This document shows positions 1 to 11,866 of a DNA stretch of 64,000 nt, piece by piece. A program made the position numbers and the translations under genes. Positions within the stretch are counted from its first letter, which is position 1. Each line of letters opens with the position of its first letter. Source of the DNA: Mycolicibacterium sp. CBMA 234 (GTDB lineage: Bacteria; Actinomycetota; Actinomycetes; Mycobacteriales; Mycobacteriaceae); assembly GCF_009729415.1 (NCBI RefSeq), contig NZ_MPKW01000030.1:62001-126000 (forward strand), read 5' to 3'. The notes under the pieces were generated by a model that ran no database searches, was not told where the DNA came from, and worked only from the letters and a program-made list of their open reading frames with translations.

Positions 1-112
1 CCTCGCGCAGGGTCGGCGTCACTGCGAATGCGGTACCACTGCGGGCCGGCATCGCCCCGTCGGCCACCAACTGCGTGAGCATGGCCAGGGTTACCGGTAT
101 GTAGACGCGCAC
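1..112 (-). CDS. DUF6912 (Rv3231c-like) protein, N-terminal part only
   Basis: The gene runs off the left edge; only the first 37 codons are present. Reading the minus strand from a GTG at 112 gives VRVYIPVTLAMLTQLVADG, then a segment ending GTAFAVTPTLRE. This opening matches the start I know for the small actinobacterial DUF6912 family (Rv3231c in M. tuberculosis). It lies 9 bp downstream of the ppk2 stop on the same strand, the order seen in M. tuberculosis, so it is probably co-transcribed with ppk2. The function is unknown. The family call rests on recall of this N-terminus and on synteny. Confidence 0.7.
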   Translation of the reverse strand, partial: MRVYIPVTLAMLTQLVADGAMPARSGTAFAVTPTLRE

Positions 113-121
113 GAGGGAACT

Positions 122-952
122 CTAAAGGGATCTCTCGCGATCGCCCATCAGCTCCGCAACGTGATCTGGCACATAGGTCGTGAGTTCGCGCGACGGCCGG
201 ACGTACGTCCCCGTGTCGATCGGGCGCTCCGGCAGCTCGACCGTCGGCCGGTCGACCGCGGTGTACGCGATCGAGGACAGTAGGTGCGAGATCATGTTCA
301 GCCGCGCATGCTTCTTGACGTCCGATTCGACAACGAACCAGGGGCTCTGCGGCGTATCGCAGTGGACCATCATCTGGTCCTTGGCCCGCGAATAGTCCTC
401 CCACCGATATACCGACTCGAGATCCATCGGCGACAGCTTCCACTGCCGGACGGGATCCTTCATGCGGGACCGGAACCGCCGCAGCTGTTCGCTGTCGGAC
501 ACCGAGAACCAGTACTTGCGCAGCATGATGCCGTCGTCGAGCAGCATCTGCTCGAATATCGGGGTCTGCCGCAGGAACAGCGCATGTTCCTGCGGGGTGC
601 AGAACCCCATCACCTGCTCGACGCCGGCCCGGTTGTACCAGGACCGGTCGAACAGCACGATCTCGCCTTTGGCGGGCAGGTGCGCGATGTAGCGCTGGTA
701 GTACCACTGGCCGCGTTCGCGATCGCTGGGCGCGGGCAACGCGGCAACCCGAACGATGCGGGGGCTGAGGTACTCGGTGATGCGCTTGATGGTGCCGCCC
801 TTGCCTGCGGCGTCGCGCCCTTCGAAGACGATGACGACGCGCGCGCCCGTACTGCGCACCCATTCCTGCAGCTTCACCAGCTCGGTCTGCAACCGGAAGA
901 TCTCGGCCTCATAGACCGCATTCGGGATCTTGTCGGCTTTCTTCCTACCCAT
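122..952 (-). CDS. ppk2: Polyphosphate kinase 2 family protein
   Basis: A 276-residue PPK2-family phosphotransferase moving phosphate between polyphosphate and nucleotides in the cytoplasm. Visible are the Walker A-like GRDAAGKGG (about 45-53), the FDRSWYNRAGVE segment (about 101-112) and a lid region rich in Arg and Lys. The length fits single-domain class I PPK2. The ATG at 952 is preferred over an upstream TTG at 964 because GGGGGA lies just before it. It follows the acyltransferase gene by 12 bp on the same strand, as in M. tuberculosis (Rv3232c next to Rv3233c/Rv3234c). Whether it prefers GDP or ADP cannot be read from the sequence. Confidence 0.93.
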   Translation of the reverse strand: MGRKKADKIPNAVYEAEIFRLQTELVKLQEWVRSTGARVVIVFEGRDAAGKGGTIKRITEYLSPRIVRVAALPAPSDRERGQWYYQRYIAHLPAKGEIVLFDRSWYNRAGVEQVMGFCTPQEHALFLRQTPIFEQMLLDDGIMLRKYWFSVSDSEQLRRFRSRMKDPVRQWKLSPMDLESVYRWEDYSRAKDQMMVHCDTPQSPWFVVESDVKKHARLNMISHLLSSIAYTAVDRPTVELPERPIDTGTYVRPSRELTTYVPDHVAELMGDRERSL

Positions 953-964
953 CGTGTCCCCCAA

Positions 965-2377
965 TCAACGTGCCGATTCGCGTAGTTCGTCGAGCGCCTC
1001 GCGCAGCAGACTCGGGAACACATCGACGTCGCTCATCGCCTCCCGGTCGGCATTGATGCCGAAGTACAGGTTTCCGTTATACGACGTGACGCCGAGGGCC
1101 AGCACCTGATTGTTCAGCAGCGGCGGCACGGCATAGGTGTCCAGCAGCTTGGTGCCCGCGACGTACATCTGCTTCTGCGCACCCGGCACGTTGGTGATCA
1201 GCAGGTTGAACTGGCGCGCGGGGAAGCTCGTCGCCACCCGGGTGCCCATGGCATGCAGCGTCGGCGGCGCGAAACCCGACAGCGTGACGATGGTGCGCGC
1301 GTCGACCGGCGTGGTCGCGGTGGCCTGCGTCTCGGTGGCGTGCGCGATTTGCGACAGCCGGACCACCGCATTGCCTTCGCCCACCGGCAGGTCCACCAGG
1401 AACGGCGACACCTCGCTGATCGCCTGGCCCGGACCGGCCGATTCCAGGTGATCGGTTTCGGGGTACACCGACATGGGCGCCATGGCCCGCACCGTCAGCC
1501 CCGTGGACACCGATTCACCGCGCGACATCAGCCAGTTGCGCAGCGCACCCGTCACTACTGACAGCACCACGTCGTTGACGTCGCAGTCGAAGCGCGTCCG
1601 CAGCTGGCGGTACTGCTCCAGCTCGTGCTTGGCGACGGTGAACCGCCGGTTGCGAGACACGGTGGTGTTCAACGGGCTGCTCGGCGCGGTCCCCCGCACC
1701 AACGTGCGGGCCATGTCAATGGCCCGCCGGCCCGCCTCGACGAACTGCTCGGTGCTGGAAATCATGTCGAACGCCGCCGACCGCACCGCAGCCATCTGCG
1801 CCGTTGGCCGGGTGATCCACTCGCCCAGCGCGTTCAACAACAGCGACGCGTCGCTCGGCTCGCGGCCCGGGATCCAGATGTCCTCGCCGAACTCCGGTGG
1901 CTTCTGGGTCCGGTCAGCGATGACGTGCCCGACCTCCAGCGCCGTCATGCCGTTGACGAGGGCTTGGTGAGTCTTGGTGTAGATCGCCACGCGGTTGTCG
2001 GAGAGCCCCTCGACCAGGCACATCTCCCACAGCGGTCGGGTCTTGTCCAGCGGCCGCGAACCCAGCCGGGCCACCAAGTCGTGCAATTGGGCATCGCTGC
2101 CCGGAGACGGCAGGGCCGAGCGCCGGATGTGATAGGTGATGTCGAAGTCACGGTCGTCGACCCAGACCGGCCGGGCCAGACCGAGCGTGACCTCGCGGAC
2201 CTTCTGCCGGTAGCGCGGAATCTGCGGCAACCGAGCCTCGACGGTCGCCAGCAGCGTCTCGTAGCTCAGGCCGGTCCGCGGCTTACGCAGGATGGACAGC
2301 GTCCCGACGTACATGGGTGTCGATGAATCCTCGAGCCCGTAGAACGACGCGTCTGACGCCGACAACCGGGTCACCAT
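965..2377 (-). CDS. WS/DGAT-type O-acyltransferase (Tgs3-like)
   Basis: A 470-residue wax ester synthase/diacylglycerol acyltransferase family protein, the class that makes storage triacylglycerol in mycobacteria. The ATG at 2377 follows GGAGG at proper spacing; the open frame extends to 2560 but that extension overlaps the divergent gene's leader. The family N-terminus (MVTRLSASDASFYGLEDSST) is present, as are C-terminal blocks such as NLLITNVPG. The usual HHxxxDG active-site motif reads HQALVNG at about 137-143, so the second His and the Asp are replaced. In M. tuberculosis the corresponding locus is split into Rv3233c and Rv3234c; here it is one intact frame. Enzymatic activity is uncertain because of the altered motif. 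Confidence 0.88.
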   Translation of the reverse strand: MVTRLSASDASFYGLEDSSTPMYVGTLSILRKPRTGLSYETLLATVEARLPQIPRYRQKVREVTLGLARPVWVDDRDFDITYHIRRSALPSPGSDAQLHDLVARLGSRPLDKTRPLWEMCLVEGLSDNRVAIYTKTHQALVNGMTALEVGHVIADRTQKPPEFGEDIWIPGREPSDASLLLNALGEWITRPTAQMAAVRSAAFDMISSTEQFVEAGRRAIDMARTLVRGTAPSSPLNTTVSRNRRFTVAKHELEQYRQLRTRFDCDVNDVVLSVVTGALRNWLMSRGESVSTGLTVRAMAPMSVYPETDHLESAGPGQAISEVSPFLVDLPVGEGNAVVRLSQIAHATETQATATTPVDARTIVTLSGFAPPTLHAMGTRVATSFPARQFNLLITNVPGAQKQMYVAGTKLLDTYAVPPLLNNQVLALGVTSYNGNLYFGINADREAMSDVDVFPSLLREALDELRESAR

Positions 2378-2558
2378 GCAGCCCGCTCCTCCTTCACCCC
2401 TTCGGAACGACCTCGTCACGGTAGCCCCGGGGCCCGGCCTCCGCAGCACCGGCGCGCCAATTGGCGTCAGGGGCCACCCAAAACCGGTGCGATGATTTAC
2501 CCGTCTGCAACTCTCCAGCGGATGCCGTCTTGCACGTGACCGACTGCTGGAGAGAGCC

Positions 2559-3031
2559 ATGACTGCATCGACCCCGATCGTCGACCTGACGGCGCCAATC
2601 GTCGACTACGAGCCGCCGCCGATCGCTCTGGGCACCGTGGTCCGGACTACCGGCCGGCTGCACGTGGTGCCCGAATCCGCAACTGCCGAACCGCAACTCG
2701 ACGCCTCACCGCCAACGGCGGCACGCGCATTCGCCGATACCACTCTGCGGCGGGTACTGGAGGTCAGCGATCGTCGCCGACCGTTCATGCAGCTGCGTCC
2801 GCTGGTCACCGCGACGTTGTTTGACGCCATGTCGGCCTGGCCCCGCCGACCCCGCGCTGACGGCGCGGCCGTGCTGCGCAGGGTGCGGCTACGCACCGCC
2901 CGCGAGTATGACGGTCAGGCCACGGCGGTCGAGGTGTTCGCCACCTTCAGCCGCGGGCCACGATTGCACGCCGCCGCCGGCCGCATTGAAATCGTCGGCG
3001 GGCGTTGGCAATTCGTGGCCCTGCAGCTCGG

Positions 3032-3035
<4 letters not shown>
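2559..3035 (+). CDS. DUF6459 (Rv3235-like) protein
   Basis: A 158-residue protein with a disordered, proline- and alanine-rich N-terminal third, then a small domain rich in Arg and hydrophobic residues that ends GGRWQFVALQLG. This matches Rv3235 and the actinobacterial DUF6459 family often found beside secA; their role is unknown. GGAGAGAG precedes the ATG. It is divergent from the acyltransferase gene (about 180 bp between starts) and convergent with secA1, overlapping its stop by 4 bp. No catalytic motif is visible. Confidence 0.75.
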
Positions 3036-5815
<2,780 letters not shown>

Positions 5816-5906
5816 GCTATTTCCCCTGTGGGTCTTGAGAACGGATACACGTCAGCTGGTTAGACGTGTCCCATCGTAGGTGACCGGGGGAATCGGCAGA
5901 TAAGAG

Positions 5907-5936
5907 TGCGCCCCCGGCGGTTCGGCCGGGGGCGCA
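5907..5936 (-). terminator. Hairpin terminator after hpf
   Basis: A perfect 12-bp inverted repeat, TGCGCCCCCGGC and GCCGGGGGCGCA with a 6-nt loop, starts 13 bp past the hpf stop and upstream of secA1. No U-tract follows, which is typical of high-GC actinobacterial terminators. It should separate hpf from secA1 transcription. Confidence 0.7.
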
Positions 5937-5948
5937 GCAGCTGGATCG

Positions 5949-6617
5949 TCAGGACAGCCGGATCAATCCGTAGTCGTAGGCGTGTCTGCGGTAGACCACC
6001 GTCGGCCGGTCACTCTCCTTGTCGTGGAAGAGGAAGAAATCGTGTCCGACCAGCTCCATCTCGTAGAGCGCGTCGTCGACCGTCATCGGGTTGGCCGGGT
6101 GTTCCTTGACCCGGACCACCTGGCCTGGCACGTGGTCGTCGAGGTCGGCGGAGGTAGGCGGACTTGATGTAGTGGGCACGTCCTCCGGCGGGACGATCGA
6201 CGTCGCCTCGGCAAGCCCCACCGGGGTCTTGTCTCCATAGTGGATCTTGCGGCGGTCCTTGCTGCGTCGCAGTCGGTTCTCGAGTTTGCCGACGGCCGAC
6301 TCGAGGGCGGCGTAGAAGCTGTCGGCGCAGCCTTCGCCACGCACCACCGGGCCGCGGCCGCGCGCAGTGATCTCGACGTGCTGGCAGTTCTTGCGCTGGC
6401 GGCGGTTCTTCTCGTGATCGAGTTCGACGTCGAACAGGTAGATGGTGCGATCGAAGCGCTCCAGCCTGGAAAGCTTCTCGGAAACGTAGATGCGGAAGTG
6501 TTCGGGGACCTCGACGTTACGGCCCTTGACGACGACGTCGGCATGCGGTTCTGGCACAGGCTGGTCGTCGACGGCAATCATGGTCGAGCGGGCGGAATCC
6601 ACGGATTGGGTTGACAT
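5949..6617 (-). CDS. hpf: Long-form ribosome hibernation promoting factor
   Basis: A 222-residue protein that binds the 30S decoding region and promotes 100S dimer formation in resting cells. The N-terminal S30AE domain (about 25-125) carries VVVKGRNVEVPEHFRIYV and the basic helix KLENRLRRSKDRRK. The C-terminal dimerisation domain (about 165-222) ends EMELVGHDFFLFHD then VVYRRHAYDYGLI. I chose the ATG at 6617 (MSTQSVDS) rather than the open-frame limit at 6668 because it follows a purine-rich GAGAGAGAAG stretch and gives the normal length. It corresponds to Rv3241c. A hairpin terminator follows. Confidence 0.93.
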   Translation of the reverse strand: MSTQSVDSARSTMIAVDDQPVPEPHADVVVKGRNVEVPEHFRIYVSEKLSRLERFDRTIYLFDVELDHEKNRRQRKNCQHVEITARGRGPVVRGEGCADSFYAALESAVGKLENRLRRSKDRRKIHYGDKTPVGLAEATSIVPPEDVPTTSSPPTSADLDDHVPGQVVRVKEHPANPMTVDDALYEMELVGHDFFLFHDKESDRPTVVYRRHAYDYGLIRLS

Positions 6618-6924
6618 GCTTAGCAACTCGCTTCTCTCTCGCAGTGCACGTGTGCTCTTCTTGCACACGGTCTGAACTACTGCGCCGGGCGGCTCTGCAA
6701 GACGGCCTCAGCCGGCGCAAGGTGTTGAGTACTCACCTCCTACCGCTGTCAGCGATTTGGCACCGAGTGAATATGTCGGTACCGCCGTGAGGCTTCACGG
6801 GTGGTTGCAGCCGACGGTAGTCCGAGTTCACCTAGTCGTGCCACCGATTTCGCATACCGGTTTTGAGAACTTCATTTCGAGTTGATGTCGCTGGGGCGCA
6901 TGACGTGTCCTGCCGCCCGAAGGC
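6618..6924. other. Intergenic region upstream of hpf
   Basis: About 300 bp between the comF-like stop and the hpf start, with no convincing open frame. It should hold the hpf promoter and the end of the mtrA-to-comF transcript. I could not pick a clear -10/-35 pair or a strong terminator hairpin. Confidence 0.5.
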
Positions 6925-7554
6925 TCACGCATGTGCTATTGCCAGCACGGCCGAAACATACGTTCCGGATGTTTGCAGGACCCGAACCGCCTCTGCGGCA
7001 GTGGCTCCCGTGGTGACGACGTCGTCGAAAACCACGGCCTCGCCGCGCACCGGGGCCCGCTGCCGAACCCGACCAACGACGTTGCGTTGGCGCTGGGCGC
7101 TCGACAGGCCCACTGAGTCACGCGTAAAGGCCCGCATGGTCAGCACCGGTTCGACGGCGACTCCTTCGACGCCCGCGGTCGCCATGCGCGCGATCTTGGT
7201 GACCGGATCGCCGCCGCGGCGGCGGGCGGCCAGGCTCCGGGTCGGCGCCGGCACCACGGTCACCGGCGGCACGACCACACCCCAGGCGATCAGCGTGCCC
7301 AGCGCAGCGGCCACGGCGCCGGCCAGCGGCGGCACCAGGTCGGTGCGGCCGTGCTCCTTGAGCCCGACGATGGCTTGGCGCCGGGCCCCGGCGTACCGCC
7401 CGAGCGCGAGCACGGGGACGCCGGGGTCCTGCCGGGGCGTGATGACGTGCGGTTCGTCGGGACGGACCACCAGCTCGGCCGCGCACGCCGCACACCAGCG
7501 CGTCGACGGCGCACCGCAGCCACCGCATTCGATGGGCAGCACTAGGTCCAACAT
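6925..7554 (-). CDS. ComF-family phosphoribosyltransferase-like protein
   Basis: A 209-residue ComF/GntX-type protein. An N-terminal cysteine cluster (IECGGCG and WCAACA, about 9-25) probably binds zinc. The PRPP-binding loop VVFDDVVTTGATAAE lies at about 174-188. ComF proteins are linked to DNA uptake in competent bacteria, but the role in mycobacteria is not established. It is the last gene of the block tmk-mtrA-mtrB-lpqB-comF, 31 bp after lpqB, matching Rv3242c. Confidence 0.9.
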   Translation of the reverse strand: MLDLVLPIECGGCGAPSTRWCAACAAELVVRPDEPHVITPRQDPGVPVLALGRYAGARRQAIVGLKEHGRTDLVPPLAGAVAAALGTLIAWGVVVPPVTVVPAPTRSLAARRRGGDPVTKIARMATAGVEGVAVEPVLTMRAFTRDSVGLSSAQRQRNVVGRVRQRAPVRGEAVVFDDVVTTGATAAEAVRVLQTSGTYVSAVLAIAHA

Positions 7555-7585
7555 GCCGCCAGCATGCCGCTGGGGTACGACAGGG

Positions 7586-9346
7586 CTAGCCGGGCAGCAC
7601 CGGCAGCGCGCCGGGGAGCATCAGGGGCCGGACATCGGTCCACATCAGGTTGTTGTCTGCCGCCGAGCCCGACAGCTGCATGATGCCGCGCTCGTCGGCG
7701 ATGTACACCGTCGAGGTATTGGCCGCCACCGTCGAGACCGGCGCGACCAGGTTCTGCGTGGGCCCGTCGGAGTTCACGCCGTCGAGGTTCACGTAGGACA
7801 CCGGATGCTGCGGGTCGTTCCGGGTCACCACGATGTCGTCGCCGGTACGCCACGACAGCGACAGCGCGGTGTTGCCCAGGCCGTAGCCCAGCCGGCGCGG
7901 GTAGCTCAGCGCGAACTGACCGCCCTGGCCCTGCTCGACGCTGGCCAGGATCACCTGGCCATTGATCACCATGGCCGCCCGGGTGGCGTCACGGGACAGC
8001 TGCAACGCGTTGATCGGGCCGGGGAATTTCGTGGACACCGCCGACGAGTCGACGGGGATGCGGGCGGGCTGCCCCGAAGCCGCCTCCTGAATCGCGCGGA
8101 CGACGTTGGCGCCGTCCACCACGATCCAGATCGCATCGTCGAGCGACCAACTCGGGCGCGTCAGCAGATGCGCATCGAGCGCCTGCGCGGCGTCACCGTT
8201 CACCGGCCCCACCCACAGCGACAACGCCATGTCCGGGGCACCGGGCCGCAACGTCACCACGGAGGCGACCTCCTGACCGCTCCGGTTCAGCGCCGCCGAC
8301 GTCTGGCCGGGCAGCTGCCCGAACGCCCCGGGAACCCGCGGCGCGCCGTCCCCCTCCAGCGACACCAGGGAACCGCCCACCAGGGCGTGCAACCCGGCGG
8401 CCGCCCCCGGATCAGCACCCGGATCGGTGGCCGCGACATCGGAGGTATTCCAGCCTTGGGCGAACCGGTCGTCGAGGGCGGCACCGTCGGCGTTGATCAC
8501 GTACGGACCGTTCACCCCGGCCCGGAACAGCGTCCAAATGATCTGTGCGGCAAGCAATTGCCTGCTGTGCGGGTCGGTGGTCGACAAGCTCTCCAGGTCG
8601 ATGCGCGCCCCGCCATAGCCCTTGCCGACACCGGTCTTGCCGCCGTCGGCCCGGGTCACCGGGCCCCGCAGCCGCAATGGTGCGGCCATCAGATTGCGCA
8701 CGCTACTGGACATTTCGGGACGCGGCCCGGACAGCAATTTGGTGACCAGCTCGGTGGCCAGCTGATCGGGGTCGGAGACCGCGACGTACCGCGGGTCGGG
8801 CACGACGGTCTTGCCGGTCGGGTCGACGAAGTACAACGTGTCGCGTTTATAGGTGGACTGGAACTGTTGCCAGTCCAGGAAAACGCCGTTGGGCAGCTTG
8901 TCGATGCGCCAGCCCCGCGGTGTCTTGACCAGGTCGATGGTACCGGGGTCGGGCAGTGCGCCCTCCCCTGTCTCGAACACTCCGACATCCGACAGCGAGC
9001 CCAGGATGTCGGCGTGCATGGTCACCGAAACCTTGTCCGTGCCACGGGTTTCGACGAAGACCACGCGGTCGATCAGCAGCGCGCTGCCGGCATCGTCCCA
9101 CGAGCGCGACGCTGATTCGGTGAGGAATTGGCGCGCCGCGAGGTGCCGGTTCGCGGGATCTGCTGTGGCCTTGAGGAATTCACGCAGCAGGAGGTCGGGG
9201 TCCATGCCGGGCGAAGGGGTCAGCAGGTTGCGCGGGGCCGGCCGGTCGACGGTGCCCACGGCCTGCGGCGCGGACGAACTGGGTACGCCGGCGCATCCCG
9301 TCAACACCAGTAGCAGCACCGCGCAGACCGCCAGTGCCCCTTTCAC
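7586..9346 (-). CDS. lpqB: Lipoprotein LpqB, MtrB partner
   Basis: A 586-residue lipoprotein with a signal peptide and lipobox LTGC (lipidated Cys near 18). A GerMN-like domain follows, then a C-terminal beta-propeller-like region, as in the LpqB family. LpqB acts outside the membrane on the sensor kinase MtrB and affects its signalling and cell-wall homeostasis. Its start overlaps the mtrB stop by 4 bp (ATGA), implying translational coupling. Length and position match Rv3244c. Confidence 0.96.
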   Translation of the reverse strand: MKGALAVCAVLLLVLTGCAGVPSSSAPQAVGTVDRPAPRNLLTPSPGMDPDLLLREFLKATADPANRHLAARQFLTESASRSWDDAGSALLIDRVVFVETRGTDKVSVTMHADILGSLSDVGVFETGEGALPDPGTIDLVKTPRGWRIDKLPNGVFLDWQQFQSTYKRDTLYFVDPTGKTVVPDPRYVAVSDPDQLATELVTKLLSGPRPEMSSSVRNLMAAPLRLRGPVTRADGGKTGVGKGYGGARIDLESLSTTDPHSRQLLAAQIIWTLFRAGVNGPYVINADGAALDDRFAQGWNTSDVAATDPGADPGAAAGLHALVGGSLVSLEGDGAPRVPGAFGQLPGQTSAALNRSGQEVASVVTLRPGAPDMALSLWVGPVNGDAAQALDAHLLTRPSWSLDDAIWIVVDGANVVRAIQEAASGQPARIPVDSSAVSTKFPGPINALQLSRDATRAAMVINGQVILASVEQGQGGQFALSYPRRLGYGLGNTALSLSWRTGDDIVVTRNDPQHPVSYVNLDGVNSDGPTQNLVAPVSTVAANTSTVYIADERGIMQLSGSAADNNLMWTDVRPLMLPGALPVLPG

Positions 9347-10995
9347 GAGGCCTCCCCCGCGGGCAATTCGCCTGCAGACAAGGCGGTAACCGATTTGGGC
9401 CCAGTGGGTTTGAGCGGAAGCGGCGACGTCGTCACCTTGTGGCCGCGCACCAGCGGCAAGGTGAGCCGGAAGCAGGCGCCGTGGCCCGGTTCGCCCCAGG
9501 CCTCCAGCCGGCCCTGGTGCAGGCGGGCATCCTCGATGCTGATGGCCAGGCCCAGACCGGTGCCACCGGAGCGGCGCACCCGCGACGGGTCGGACCGCCA
9601 GAACCGGCTGAACACCATCTTCTCCTCGCCCGGACGCAGACCCACGCCGAAATCGCGCACCGTCACCGCGACGGTGTCGACGTCGGCGGCCATCTTGATC
9701 TGCACCGGCTTCTTCTCGGCATGGTCGATCGCGTTGGCGATGAGGTTGCGCAGGATGCGCTCGACGCGGCGCGGATCGACTTCAGCAATGACGGCCTCGT
9801 CCGGAAGATGCACGGCGAGTTTGATATTCGCGTCGTCGGCCAGGTGCCCGACGTTGTCGAGCGCACTCTGCACGGTGTCACGCAAGTCGACGGACTCGAC
9901 CGACAGCTCGGCCACACCGGCGTCGTGCCGAGAGATTTCCAGCAGGTCGTTCAGCAGCGTCTCGAAGCGGTCCAGCTCGTTGACCATCAACTCGGTGGAG
10001 CGCCGCAGTGCCGGGTCGAGCTCTTCGCTGTGGTCGTAGATCAAGTCGGCTGCCATGCGCACCGTCGTCAGCGGCGTCCGCAGCTCGTGGCTGACGTCAG
10101 AAGTGAAGCGGCGCTGCAGGTTTCCGAACTCTTCGAGTTGGGTGATCTGTTTGTGCAGACTTTCGGCCATGTCGTTGAACGACACCGCCAGTCGCGCCAT
10201 GTCATCCTCACCACGAACCGGCATGCGCTCGGTGAGGTGGCCCTCGGCGAATCGCTCAGCAATGCGCGACGCCGACCGCACCGGGAGCACGATCTGCCGC
10301 GCCACCAACAACGCGATAGCCGCCAGCAGGCCCAGCAGCACGATGCCACCGGTGGCCATGGTGCCGCGCACCAGCGCGATGGTGTTCTCTTCGTTGCCCA
10401 GCGGGAAGATCAGGTACAGCTCAAGATTGGTGATCTGCGACGACGTCGGGCTGCCGACGATCAGGGCGGGACCGGAGAACCCGTCGGTATGCACCGTGCC
10501 GTACTGGTAACTGACCTGCCCAGCTTTGACGAAGTCGCGCAAGGAGTTCGGGATTTCCCCGACCGGCCCGGCCGAGGTGGCCGCGCGCGGACCGTCGCCA
10601 GGTACCACCAGGACAGCGTCGAACGCGCCGGCCAGGCGTGAGCCCGAATCGACCTTGCGGTCGATCAGGGTGTTGCGCGCCAGCTGCAGGCTGCTGCCCA
10701 GCGAGCGCGCTTCCTCGCCACTGACGATGCCGCTGACCGTAGTTCGAGCGTGCTCGATCTCTTCGGTGCCGGCGCGGACTTTCGCTTCCAGGATGCGGTC
10801 GGTGATCTGACTGGTCAGCACGAAGCCCAGGACCAAGATGACGGCCAACGAAAGCCCCAGCGTCAGCGACACCACGCGCAACTGCAACGAGCGGCGCCAC
10901 GCATAACTAACCACCCGGCCGACTGCGCCTAGCCCGCGCACGAATGCGCCCGAGCCGAAACCGCCACGGATCCGCCGTCGGGATCCCCAAATCAC
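9343..10995 (-). CDS. mtrB: Sensor histidine kinase MtrB
   Basis: A 550-residue membrane histidine kinase that phosphorylates MtrA and links cell-wall state to replication and division. Domains in order: transmembrane segment about 41-61, extracytoplasmic loop, second transmembrane segment about 213-233, HAMP (about 234-286), HisKA with SHELRTPLT (phospho-acceptor H303), and HATPase with DFGVGL and GGTGLGLAIS. It is coupled to lpqB downstream. A 97-bp gap with a strong hairpin separates it from mtrA. Confidence 0.97.
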   Translation of the reverse strand: MIWGSRRRIRGGFGSGAFVRGLGAVGRVVSYAWRRSLQLRVVSLTLGLSLAVILVLGFVLTSQITDRILEAKVRAGTEEIEHARTTVSGIVSGEEARSLGSSLQLARNTLIDRKVDSGSRLAGAFDAVLVVPGDGPRAATSAGPVGEIPNSLRDFVKAGQVSYQYGTVHTDGFSGPALIVGSPTSSQITNLELYLIFPLGNEENTIALVRGTMATGGIVLLGLLAAIALLVARQIVLPVRSASRIAERFAEGHLTERMPVRGEDDMARLAVSFNDMAESLHKQITQLEEFGNLQRRFTSDVSHELRTPLTTVRMAADLIYDHSEELDPALRRSTELMVNELDRFETLLNDLLEISRHDAGVAELSVESVDLRDTVQSALDNVGHLADDANIKLAVHLPDEAVIAEVDPRRVERILRNLIANAIDHAEKKPVQIKMAADVDTVAVTVRDFGVGLRPGEEKMVFSRFWRSDPSRVRRSGGTGLGLAISIEDARLHQGRLEAWGEPGHGACFRLTLPLVRGHKVTTSPLPLKPTGPKSVTALSAGELPAGEAS

Positions 10996-11022
10996 CGGCG
11001 CCGCCTTAGTGCGGACAATTCA

Positions 11023-11056
11023 CAACGACCGCGTGCATTGTGCAGCGCGGTCGTTG
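11023..11056. other. Perfect hairpin between mtrA and mtrB
   Basis: An 11-bp perfect inverted repeat, CAACGACCGCG and CGCGGTCGTTG, around a 12-nt loop that itself holds a TGCA/TGCA pair. It sits midway between the mtrA stop (11093) and the mtrB start (10995). It could partly terminate, stabilise or process the mtrAB transcript. No U-tract is present. Confidence 0.6.
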
Positions 11057-11092
11057 CGAAACGTGCGGTCACCGGTTCGGTGAGCCGTCCGA

Positions 11093-11779
11093 TCACGGCG
11101 GTCCGGCCTTGTATCCCACTCCTCGAACAGTCAGCACCACCTGCGGGTTCTCCGGGTCCTTCTCGACCTTGGCCCGCAACCGCTGCACGTGGACGTTCAC
11201 CAGCCGGGTGTCTGCCGGGTGGCGGTAACCCCACACCTGTTCGAGCAGCACATCACGAGTAAACACCTGGCGCGGCTTGCGAGCCAGGGCGACGAGCAGG
11301 TCGAACTCCAGCGGCGTCAGCGAGATCTGCTCCCCCTGACGAGTCACCTTGTGGGCCGGCACGTCGATGTCGACGTCGGCGATGGACAGCATCTCCGCCG
11401 GCTCATCGTCGTTGCGGCGCAACCGCGCCCGCACCCGCGCCACCAGTTCCTTCGGCTTGAACGGCTTCATGACGTAGTCGTCGGCGCCGGACTCAAGGCC
11501 CAGCACCACGTCAACCGTGTCAGTCTTGGCGGTCAGCATGACGATCGGCACGCCCGAGTCGGCACGCAGCACGCGGCACACGTCGATGCCGTTCATTCCC
11601 GGCAGCATGAGGTCCAACAGCACGAGATCCGGGCGCAGCTCGCGGACTGCGGTCAGGGCCTGGCTGCCATCACCGATGACGGCGGTGTCGAAGCCTTCAC
11701 CGCGCAGCACGATGGTGAGCATCTCGGCCAGAGATGGGTCGTCGTCGACGACCAGAATGCGTTGCCTCATGACGTCCAT
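11093..11779 (-). CDS. mtrA: Response regulator MtrA
   Basis: A 228-residue OmpR/PhoB-type response regulator, essential in M. tuberculosis, controlling oriC, cell division and cell-wall genes. The receiver domain has the acidic pocket VDDD (11-14), phospho-acceptor D56 in DLVLLDLMLPG and the conserved Lys of MKPFKP near 105. The C-terminal winged helix includes LTPLEFDLL and YRHPADTRLVNVHVQRLRAK. The ATG at 11779 (MDVMRQRILVVDDD) gives the known family N-terminus and length. It starts the mtrA-mtrB-lpqB-comF run. Confidence 0.98.
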   Translation of the reverse strand: MDVMRQRILVVDDDPSLAEMLTIVLRGEGFDTAVIGDGSQALTAVRELRPDLVLLDLMLPGMNGIDVCRVLRADSGVPIVMLTAKTDTVDVVLGLESGADDYVMKPFKPKELVARVRARLRRNDDEPAEMLSIADVDIDVPAHKVTRQGEQISLTPLEFDLLVALARKPRQVFTRDVLLEQVWGYRHPADTRLVNVHVQRLRAKVEKDPENPQVVLTVRGVGYKAGPP

Positions 11780-11866
11780 GGTGTCACCAGATCGCGATAA
11801 AGCCGTGATCTCCGATGGGCGTTTTGCCACTTACCTGACAACTCGCTGGTGGGCGACCCGGCTGGA

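Noticed and set aside
6863..9115. 750-codon plus-strand frame opposite lpqB and comF
   Set aside because: Low-complexity Arg/His/Gly-rich shadow of two well-supported minus-strand genes.
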